A DNA stretch of 9,131 bases from an uncultured Clostridia bacterium (lineage in GTDB: Bacteria > Bacillota > Clostridia > Oscillospirales > Ruminococcaceae), in assembly GCA_937901805.1 (NCBI GenBank), contig CALDJI010000176.1, positions 1 through 9,131 of the forward strand. Direction: 5' to 3'. Shown here one piece after another: positions 1 through 5,721 of this stretch (position 1 is its first letter; the number at the start of each line of letters is the position of its first letter). The notes beneath the pieces are model-generated. The model had not been told where the DNA came from. It made no database searches and saw only the letters and a program-made list of their open reading frames with translations. The translations under genes were made by a program, and so were the position numbers.

Positions 1-1
1 T

Positions 2-1348
2 GGACGGGTAACGATTAACCTCGCTCCGGCAGATGTCCGAAAGGCCGGTTCTGTCTACGATCTCCCGATCCTGCTTTCTATCCTCCGAGTAACACATCAG
101 GCGGAGTTTTCCGACAAAGAGTCCGCCTTTTTAGGAGAACTGTCTTTAAGCGGTGAAGTCCGCCCTGTCACCGGTGTTCTCCCTATGGCGCTTTGCGCCA
201 GAGAACATGGGGTTAAGCAGCTTTTCGTCCCTTTTGACAACGCCCTGGAAGCCGCTATTGCCGAAGGAATCTCCATTTATCCAGTAAAACATTTTCAGGA
301 GGTACTGGGACATCTGAGCGGAAAGGAGCTGATTTGCCCGGCAAAACCTTCCGTTCAGCAGACGGAAAATACTTCCGTGGCAGCTTTGGATTTTGCAGAT
401 GTCAAAGGACAATTTGAAGCCAGGCGCGCTTTGGAAATTGCGGCTGCCGGCAATCACAATGCCCTTCTGATTGGCCCCCCCGGATCTGGAAAATCCATGC
501 TTGCTAAGCGTCTGCCTTCCATCCTTCCGAAAATGACTTTTGAAGAGGCGCTGGAAACCACAAAAATATACTCTGTTGCCGGACTGCTTGACACACAGTC
601 CGGCCTTATCCGGACAAGGCCGTTTCGTTCTCCTCACCACACTATCTCCAGTGCAGGGCTATCCGGCGGCGGCGCTGTCCCAAAACCCGGGGAGATTTCC
701 CTTTCCCATAACGGGGTGCTCTTTTTGGATGAACTGCCGGAATTTGCACGCTCTTCTCTGGAAATCCTGCGTCAGCCGATGGAAGACGGCAAGGTGACCA
801 TCTCCCGTGTCAGCGGAACGTTGACCTACCCCTGTTCCATGATTGTGCTGGCCGCTATGAATCCCTGCCCCTGCGGATATTATGGGCATCCTACCAAAAG
901 CTGCACCTGTTCGGCCTCCGCGGTCTCCCGATACCTTTCCCGGGTTTCCGGGCCGCTGCTGGATCGATTGGATTTACATATCGATGTTGCACCAGTGGAA
1001 TATGAAGCACTCACTTCCCGTCAGAAGAGTGAATCTTCCGCAGAAATTGCCGAACGTGTACAAAAAGCAAGGGACATCCAGCAGAAGCGCTTTTCGTCAA
1101 CTAGGATTCATGCAAACGCCCAGATGGGACCTGCGGAACTCAGGGAATACTGCCCGCTTACCGGCGCCGCAAATGCGCTGCTGAAAAATGCCTTTGAACG
1201 GTTGTCGCTTTCGGCAAGAGCCTATGATCGAATAGTAAAAGTCGCGCGTACCATTGCAGATCTCGAAGATTCTGAAACAATTGACAGCACCCATATTGCA
1301 GAAGCCATCCAGTACCGCAGCCTTGACCGCAAATACTGGAGGACATAA
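2..1348 (+). CDS. comM: ComM/YifB-family Mg-chelatase-like AAA+ ATPase (5' partial)
   Basis: This is the C-terminal 448 residues of a YifB/ComM protein. The reading frame is open from base 2, and family members are about 500-510 residues, so roughly 60 N-terminal residues lie outside the window. The visible part begins in the ChlI-like N-terminal domain ([20 protein letters not shown]). It continues with Walker A GPPGSGKS (visible residues 158-165), the [19 protein letters not shown] segment, Walker [11 protein letters not shown] (Asp243, Glu244), a cysteine set CPC...CTC (residues 289, 291, 301, 303), an arginine-containing [13 protein letters not shown] segment, and a C-terminal Mg-chelatase helical domain. 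In Vibrio, ComM is a hexameric helicase promoting branch migration during natural transformation; elsewhere the role is less defined. The CPC/CTC cysteines could bind metal (inference). The gene ends 50 nt before the Dabb gene and is probably co-transcribed with it. Confidence 0.95.
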   Translation, partial: GRVTINLAPADVRKAGSVYDLPILLSILRVTHQAEFSDKESAFLGELSLSGEVRPVTGVLPMALCAREHGVKQLFVPFDNALEAAIAEGISIYPVKHFQEVLGHLSGKELICPAKPSVQQTENTSVAALDFADVKGQFEARRALEIAAAGNHNALLIGPPGSGKSMLAKRLPSILPKMTFEEALETTKIYSVAGLLDTQSGLIRTRPFRSPHHTISSAGLSGGGAVPKPGEISLSHNGVLFLDELPEFARSSLEILRQPMEDGKVTISRVSGTLTYPCSMIVLAAMNPCPCGYYGHPTKSCTCSASAVSRYLSRVSGPLLDRLDLHIDVAPVEYEALTSRQKSESSAEIAERVQKARDIQQKRFSSTRIHANAQMGPAELREYCPLTGAANALLKNAFERLSLSARAYDRIVKVARTIADLEDSETIDSTHIAEAIQYRSLDRKYWRT

Positions 1349-1398
1349 GAAACACGATTTCAATTCATTACAACAACGCAGAAAGGACAAAAAAAATC

Positions 1399-1695
1399 AT
1401 GGTAAAACACATCGTATTCTGGAATCTGAAAGAACAAGCGGAAAACGGATTAAAAGCTGAAAATGCACTGAAGATTAAAGAAGGGCTGGAAGCTCTGGTG
1501 GGGGTTGTACCCGGACTTTTGAAAGCCGAGGTTGGGATTGGAATTCCGGAAAATGGCTGGGATCTCTGCTTGTGTACTGAATTTGACACCAGAGAGCATT
1601 TGGACGCATACCGGGATCATCCCGCCCACAAAAAAGTACAGGAATTTGTCCATCAGGTTATCACTCAACGGGCTGCATGCGATTATATTGTCTGA
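1399..1695 (+). CDS. Dabb-family stress-responsive alpha/beta-barrel protein
   Basis: This 98-residue protein begins MVKHIVFWNLK and contains a helical stretch (KAENALKIKEGLEALVGVVPGL), then EVGIGIPENGWDLCLCTEF, and ends in DAYRDHPAHKKVQEFVHQVI. That is the pattern of the Dabb (stress-responsive A/B barrel) family: small cytosolic dimeric alpha/beta barrels. Most bacterial members have no assigned reaction. The ATG is supported by an AGAAAGGA ribosome binding site ending about 11 nt upstream, and the first residues match the usual start of the family. It lies 50 nt downstream of comM with no terminator or clear promoter between, so read-through from comM is likely. No signal peptide or membrane segment is present. 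A strong terminator follows at 1782-1812. Confidence 0.85.
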   Translation: MVKHIVFWNLKEQAENGLKAENALKIKEGLEALVGVVPGLLKAEVGIGIPENGWDLCLCTEFDTREHLDAYRDHPAHKKVQEFVHQVITQRAACDYIV

Positions 1696-1781
1696 CAAAT
1701 CAGGAAGAGAAAAAAAGGGGTTTTTCTTTTAGGAAAACCGCCCATGTAGTCAGCCACAGGCTGAGAAAAAACCAGTCAGGT

Positions 1782-1812
1782 AAAGCCGCCGGAAAATTTT
1801 CCGGCGGCTTTT
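1782..1812 (+). terminator. Rho-independent terminator after the Dabb gene
   Basis: A perfect 15-bp inverted repeat, AAAGCCGCCGGAAAA followed directly by its reverse complement, gives a G+C-rich stem AAAGCCGCCGG/CCGGCGGCTTT with an AAAATTTT loop region. It runs into TTTT at 1809-1812. Being symmetrical, it could also act on the opposite strand. It lies about 90 nt after the Dabb stop codon and separates the comM-Dabb unit from the M14 genes. Confidence 0.75.
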
Positions 1813-1977
1813 GATGATTTAGGGGATCAAGACAGGATATTCGGAGTTGTCTGCTCTCCTTTTTTCACAATTTTTTCAGTATATTTTTTCTGTTTAAAGC
1901 ACTGAAGACAAAATTATCAGAAAATTCCTGTAAGAATTACCAGTAGTTTTCATAAATATTCAGCAGTATTATAGAAT

Positions 1978-2005
1978 TGCTGGGCAAAAACGAATTCACC
2001 CAGCA
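1978..2005. repeat. Interrupted inverted repeat upstream of M14 paralogue 1
   Basis: TGCTGGG (1978-1984) and CCCAGCA (1999-2005) form a perfect 7-bp inverted repeat with a 14-nt spacer, ending 39 nt before the ATG at 2045. It could be an operator or a leader hairpin. The function is not known. Confidence 0.5.
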
Positions 2006-2032
2006 TGATTTGTCTGTAACCACACATTGCGA

Positions 2033-2040
2033 AAGGAAGG
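2033..2040 (+). promoter_or_regulatory. Ribosome binding site fixing the start of the first M14 gene
   Basis: AAGGAAGG lies 4 nt before the ATG at 2045. Its upstream AAAGG part is about 8 nt away, which is an acceptable spacing. An in-frame TTG at 2027 would place this motif inside the coding region, so the ATG is preferred. The paralogues also begin homology at the equivalent point. Confidence 0.75.
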
Positions 2041-2044
2041 AATT

Positions 2045-3745
2045 ATGCAGCTTACTCACGCATACGATCATTTTTACCGTTATGATGAAATCACTTCCAT
2101 TCTCAAAGGATATGAAGCGGATTTCCCCCAATTGTGCAGGCTCAGTTCTCTAGCCACCACCCCGGAAGGCCGCAGCGTCTGGCTGTTGGAAATTACCAAC
2201 CCGGAAACTGGCGGCTACTCCGATAAACCCGCTTATTTTGTAAATGGAAATATCCATACCGGCGAAGTCACCGGTTCCATGGTAGCAATGGGATTGCTTG
2301 ACTCCCTTTTTACTGGATATCAAAACAAAGAGGAAAATGTCCTGTATTTATTGGATCATTTCACATTTTATGTAGTTCCAAGGATTACGCCGGACGGTTC
2401 TGAATGCTATTTGACAACCCCGGACACCATCCGTTCTGCAAACCGGATGTATCCCTACTCCAAACTGATGCCGGGCCTCCAGCCGAAAGATATGGACGGA
2501 GACGGCGTTATCCGTAAAATGCGGATTAAGTCCCCTTACGGCGCATGGAAAGTCTCTGACCGCGATCCAAGACTGATGACCAAACGCCGCCCGGATGAAG
2601 TTCAGGGAGAATTCTATGATATCTATACAGAAGGCGAAATCCTGGAGTTTGACGGCGTTACCATCAAATCTGCTCCACAGAAATGGGGACAGAACTTTAA
2701 CCGGAACTTCCCTTCCAACTGGATGGACGAAAGCATACAGTCCGGTTCAGGCGCCTATCCGCTGTCCAATGTAGAAACCCGCGCCATGGCGGACTTCGTC
2801 ATCTCTCATAAGAATATCTGCTGTGCGCTGGAAATGCACACTATGACCGGGATGTACCTCTATCCCCCTTCGGTTCTGCACAAGGCGGATATTTCTCCGC
2901 GCGATCTGCGCCTGTTCCAGCTGATCGGGGAAATGGCGACCGAAGAAACCGGGTACCCGGTAGTAAACGTACGCGATGACTATATCTCGAAATCTGAGGA
3001 AGCCGGCTGCGCAGGTACTTTTAACGACTTTAATTTCCATATGCATGGGATTATCGACTATACCGTCGAGTGCTGGGATTTGGATCCGCGTGCAGGAGTG
3101 ACTTTCCCTCACCCGGTTATGGAACCGCAATCCGATCAATCCAATGAAGAACAGCATTTGAAATACCTGCAATGGATTGACCGGGAAAACGATGGGGAAG
3201 GCGCAAAGCCCTGGACGAAATTCAATCATCCGCAGTTGGGCGAGGTAGAAATTGGCGGGATCGATTACAAGTATGTGGTACAGAATCCGCCGCTTAAATT
3301 CCTACGCCAGGAAGTGGAAAAACATGTCCGCTTTATGCTCCGGGAAGCCAACCGCATGCCGCAGGTTTCTTTCCGAAAAGTGGATATCCAGAAAATTGAG
3401 GATACCTTCTATCAGATCGATGCCTATGTCATGAACACAGGATTCCTCCCCACCCAGATCACAGAGGAGAGTTTCCGGCGCAAAATTGCCGAAGATCTGG
3501 AGGTTACTTTGGAGGGAGAGGGGCTTACCTTTATTTCAGGAAAACAAACCCAGGCAATCGGGCAGTTGGAAGGCTACTCCGCAGTCTCCTCTGTAAGCGT
3601 CTCCGTCGGCGGCATGAGCAGTGAACGGGCGCGGCCAAGCGAGAAAAAAGTTACCTGGATTGTAAAAGCAGCTCCAGGTACTCACCTCACCCTAACCTGT
3701 AAAAACAGCCGGATTGGCTGCTGTAAAACGGAAAGCACTTTATAA
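2045..3745 (+). CDS. M14-family zinc carboxypeptidase, paralogue 1
   Basis: This 566-residue protein belongs to the M14 (carboxypeptidase A-like) metallopeptidases, which cleave C-terminal or related amide bonds with one zinc ion. The zinc ligands are His71 and Glu74 (NIHTGEV) and His265 (EMHTMTG). NRNFP (residues 219-223) corresponds to the Asn-Arg pair that holds the substrate carboxylate, and Glu342 (TVECWDLD) is the catalytic base. The PDG motif is at 116-118. A DMDGDG motif (149-154) resembles a calcium-binding loop. The C-terminal 170 or so residues, starting with HPQLGEVEIGG (395-405), form an extra domain seen in bacterial M14 proteins. There is no signal peptide, so it is probably cytosolic. 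The ATG at 2045 was chosen over an in-frame TTG at 2027 because of the ribosome binding site and alignment with the next two genes. It is the most divergent of the three copies. The substrate is unknown. Confidence 0.93.
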   Translation: MQLTHAYDHFYRYDEITSILKGYEADFPQLCRLSSLATTPEGRSVWLLEITNPETGGYSDKPAYFVNGNIHTGEVTGSMVAMGLLDSLFTGYQNKEENVLYLLDHFTFYVVPRITPDGSECYLTTPDTIRSANRMYPYSKLMPGLQPKDMDGDGVIRKMRIKSPYGAWKVSDRDPRLMTKRRPDEVQGEFYDIYTEGEILEFDGVTIKSAPQKWGQNFNRNFPSNWMDESIQSGSGAYPLSNVETRAMADFVISHKNICCALEMHTMTGMYLYPPSVLHKADISPRDLRLFQLIGEMATEETGYPVVNVRDDYISKSEEAGCAGTFNDFNFHMHGIIDYTVECWDLDPRAGVTFPHPVMEPQSDQSNEEQHLKYLQWIDRENDGEGAKPWTKFNHPQLGEVEIGGIDYKYVVQNPPLKFLRQEVEKHVRFMLREANRMPQVSFRKVDIQKIEDTFYQIDAYVMNTGFLPTQITEESFRRKIAEDLEVTLEGEGLTFISGKQTQAIGQLEGYSAVSSVSVSVGGMSSERARPSEKKVTWIVKAAPGTHLTLTCKNSRIGCCKTESTL

Positions 3746-3754
3746 TTTTACAGT

Positions 3755-3835
3755 AAAATTTCGTCTATAGAGGAACCCGGCAGGAAATATCTGCCGGGTT
3801 TCCATAAAAATGTACCCCATACAAAATTTCGACTA
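3755..3835 (+). repeat. 13-bp imperfect direct repeat flanking a terminator
   Basis: AAAATTTCGTCTA (3755-3767) and AAAATTTCGACTA (3823-3835) differ at one base and lie on either side of the hairpin at 3774-3800. No function is known; chance is possible in A+T-rich DNA. Confidence 0.4.
3774..3803 (+). terminator. Stem-loop terminator after M14 paralogue 1
   Basis: AACCCGGCAG (3774-3783) pairs perfectly with CTGCCGGGTT (3791-3800) across a 7-nt loop, about 28 nt after the stop codon. The U-tract is weak (TTTCC), so termination may be incomplete. A strong promoter follows at 3868, which fits paralogues 1 and 2 being separate transcription units. Confidence 0.7.
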
Positions 3836-3867
3836 AAATCCTGTGCATTTTGCCATTGGGACAAGAA

Positions 3868-3896
3868 TTGACATCTATTTAACAGAAGCGTACAAT
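3868..3896 (+). promoter_or_regulatory. Sigma-A promoter for M14 paralogue 2
   Basis: A consensus -35 box TTGACA (3868-3873) is followed after exactly 17 bp by TACAAT (3891-3896), one base from the consensus -10. Transcription would start near 3903, giving a leader of about 60 nt before the ATG at 3965. It is the best promoter match in the window. Three TACTAT repeats lie in the predicted leader. Confidence 0.8.
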
Positions 3897-3918
3897 GGAT
3901 ATTAGCACTTTAATCTGC

Positions 3919-3942
3919 TACTATCGTACTATAAAATACTAT
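3919..3942 (+). repeat. Three TACTAT direct repeats in the leader of M14 paralogue 2
   Basis: TACTAT occurs at 3919-3924, 3927-3932 and 3937-3942, between the predicted transcription start and the ribosome binding site. The repeats are spaced 8 and 10 bases apart. They may bind a regulator or may be chance in an A+T-rich leader. Confidence 0.45.
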
Positions 3943-3964
3943 TGAGAAAGGAAGTTTATAGCGA

Positions 3965-5662
3965 ATGAATTTAACCTACAAATATGATCATTTTTATCGC
4001 TATGAGGAAATCACTTCGATTTTGAAAAAATATGAAGCGGAATTTCCAAACCTTTGCCGGTTAACCGCACTCAACCAGACGCCGGAAGGACGCAACATCT
4101 GGGCAATTGAGGTCACCAATCTTGCCACCGGTGATTTTTCAGAAAAGCCCGCTTATTTTGTCAATGCAAATATCCACTGCGGCGAGGTCACTGGTTCCAT
4201 GACCGCAATGTGCCTGCTTGATAATATTTTTACCAATTATGAAAGCGATGAAAACATCCAGAAAATTCTGGACAACTATACTTTTTACGTTATCCCGCGC
4301 ATCAGCCCGGATGGTTCGGAAGCCTATCTCACAACGCCGGATACCATCCGTTCCGTCAACCGGATGTATCCCTACTCCGATCTGATGCCCGGACTCCAGC
4401 CAAAAGATATGGATGGGGATGGCGTCATCCTCAAGATGAGGGTAAAATCCCCCTATGGCGCATGGAAAATCTCCGATAAAGATCCGAGATTGATGACAAA
4501 ACGTACTCCCGACGACGTGGAAGGGGACTTTTACAACGTCTATACCGAAGGCGAAATTATCGATTATGACGGTATTAACGTCAAATCTGCTCCCCAGAAA
4601 TGGGGAAATGACTTTAACCGCAATTTCCCCTGCGGATGGCAGCACAGCAGCGTCCAGAAAGGATCCGGCATTTATCCCCTTTCCAACATAGAAACAAAAA
4701 CTGTGGCAGATTTCATCATCAGCCACAAGAATATCTGCAGTTCCTTAAACCTGCACACCATGACCGGAGTTTATCTGCACCCGCCGGGAATGAAACACAT
4801 GAAGGATGCTGATCCCGCAGATATGGCCCGCTACAAGGCGATGGGAAAAATCGGCACCGAAGAATCCGGGTATCCGGCGGTCTGTATCCTGGACGGATAT
4901 CTCCCTGCTGGAACTGCTGCCGGCGCGGCAGTCGGCTCCCTGGACGATTTCAACCATTTCAATATGGGAATCATTGACTTTACCATTGAGTGCTGGGATC
5001 TGGATCCGCGTGCGGGCATTCCCTTTGGCTCTCCGATGATGAAAGAAGAAACCGACGAAGAGGCGGAAGATCATCATCTGAAATATTTACAGTGGATTGA
5101 CCGGGAAAACGACGGGGAGGGTGCAAAACCCTGGACAAAATTCAATCATCCGCAGCTCGGTGAAGTGGAAATCGGCGGTATCGACTACAAACATGTCGTA
5201 CAGAATCCGCCGCTCAAATTCCTCCCGCAGGAAGTGGAAAAGCATACCCGTTTTATGCTCCGCCATGTCAAAGCCCTGCCAAGAATCCAATTCCATAAAG
5301 TGGACGCTGTAAAAGTGGACGAATCCACCTACAAAGTAGACGCCTATGTGATGAATACTGGGTTCCTTCCGACTCAGGTTACCAACGAAGCGTTCAAGCT
5401 GAAGATTGACGAAGATTTGAAAGTTTCCCTCTGCGGACAGGATCTGGAATTCGTAGAAGGAAAACAAACTCAGGAAATCGGCCAGCTGGAAGGCTATTCC
5501 GGTATCGTTGCGAGAGGCGGATCTTTGGGTGCAAGTTCGGAAATTGTCCGCCCCTGTGAGAAAAAAGTCACCTGGATTGTCAAAGCAAAAGCCGGTACGG
5601 AACTGACCATCACCTGCTGCAACGGAAAAATCGGGAAACGTACAACAACCATCACTCTGTAA
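3965..5662 (+). CDS. M14-family zinc carboxypeptidase, paralogue 2
   Basis: This 565-residue M14 metallopeptidase aligns with its two neighbours along its whole length. The zinc ligands are His71 and Glu74 in NIHCGEV and His264 in NLHTMTG, NRNFP is at 218-222, and the catalytic Glu is residue 342 (TIECWDLD). The calcium-loop-like DMDGDG is at 148-153, and the C-terminal domain begins near HPQLGEVEIGG. A cysteine lies right after the first zinc ligand, where the other copies have Thr or Ala. No signal peptide is seen, suggesting a cytosolic enzyme. AAAGGAAG (3947-3954) lies 10 nt before the ATG. It has its own promoter at 3868-3896 and probably also feeds paralogue 3 by read-through. Over residues 7-52 it matches paralogue 3 at 40 of 46 positions but paralogue 1 at 33 of 46. 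All catalytic residues are kept, so it should be active; the substrate is unknown. Confidence 0.93.
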   Translation: MNLTYKYDHFYRYEEITSILKKYEAEFPNLCRLTALNQTPEGRNIWAIEVTNLATGDFSEKPAYFVNANIHCGEVTGSMTAMCLLDNIFTNYESDENIQKILDNYTFYVIPRISPDGSEAYLTTPDTIRSVNRMYPYSDLMPGLQPKDMDGDGVILKMRVKSPYGAWKISDKDPRLMTKRTPDDVEGDFYNVYTEGEIIDYDGINVKSAPQKWGNDFNRNFPCGWQHSSVQKGSGIYPLSNIETKTVADFIISHKNICSSLNLHTMTGVYLHPPGMKHMKDADPADMARYKAMGKIGTEESGYPAVCILDGYLPAGTAAGAAVGSLDDFNHFNMGIIDFTIECWDLDPRAGIPFGSPMMKEETDEEAEDHHLKYLQWIDRENDGEGAKPWTKFNHPQLGEVEIGGIDYKHVVQNPPLKFLPQEVEKHTRFMLRHVKALPRIQFHKVDAVKVDESTYKVDAYVMNTGFLPTQVTNEAFKLKIDEDLKVSLCGQDLEFVEGKQTQEIGQLEGYSGIVARGGSLGASSEIVRPCEKKVTWIVKAKAGTELTITCCNGKIGKRTTTITL

Positions 5663-5669
5663 TATGCTG

Positions 5670-5697
5670 GCGGCGGCAAAAGCTGCCGCCGCTTTTA
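5670..5697 (+). terminator. Terminator hairpin between M14 paralogues 2 and 3
   Basis: GCGGCGGCA (5670-5678) pairs with TGCCGCCGC (5684-5692) around a 5-nt loop and is followed by TTTT. It sits 7 nt after the stop of paralogue 2 and 25 nt before the start of paralogue 3. Because no promoter fits in the remaining space, it probably acts as a partial terminator or as a stabilising 3' hairpin. Confidence 0.75.
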
Positions 5698-5703
5698 TCC
5701 CAG

Positions 5704-5711
5704 AAAGGAGG
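5704..5711 (+). promoter_or_regulatory. Ribosome binding site supporting the TTG start of M14 paralogue 3
   Basis: AAAGGAGG is a perfect match to the anti-Shine-Dalgarno sequence and lies 10 nt before TTG at 5722. The next in-frame ATG (residue 31) falls well inside the region conserved with the paralogues, so TTG is the start. Confidence 0.85.
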
Positions 5712-5721
5712 AGCGCATCCT

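Larger units (their letters stand above)
1696..2044 (+). other. Intergenic region between Dabb gene and first M14 gene
   Basis: This stretch of about 350 bases contains no convincing gene. From left to right it holds a weak A/T hairpin (GAAAAA...TTTTTC, 1709-1726), a short CAGCC-ACA-GGCTG stem (1751-1763), the strong terminator palindrome at 1782-1811, an A+T-rich tract (about 1855-1975), a 7-bp interrupted inverted repeat (1978-2005), and the ribosome binding site of the next gene. No promoter with a good -35 and -10 pair at correct spacing was found. TATTAT at 1967-1972 could be a -10, but only a poor -35 lies upstream. No riboswitch core was recognised. Confidence 0.6.

Noticed and set aside
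1709..1726. A/T-rich hairpin GAAAAA...TTTTTC as a terminator for the Dabb gene
   Set aside because: The stem is short and weak; the palindrome at 1782-1811 is far stronger.
1739..1812. Possible riboswitch in the region before the strong hairpin
   Set aside because: No conserved core of c-di-GMP, preQ1, ZTP, cobalamin or T-box elements could be found; the region fits a 3' untranslated region ending in a terminator.
2027..2044. Upstream TTG start for M14 paralogue 1, adding six residues
   Set aside because: It would place the ribosome binding site inside the gene, and the extra residues have no match in the paralogues.
3181..3300. Recent gene conversion between M14 paralogues 1 and 2
   Set aside because: Synonymous differences are frequent (16 in 120 bases), so protein-level selection explains the identity better than recent copying.
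4139..4726. Minus-strand open frame of 195 codons inside M14 paralogue 2, with similar ones in the other copies
   Set aside because: Antisense shadow of conserved M14 coding sequence; no ribosome binding site or family resemblance.
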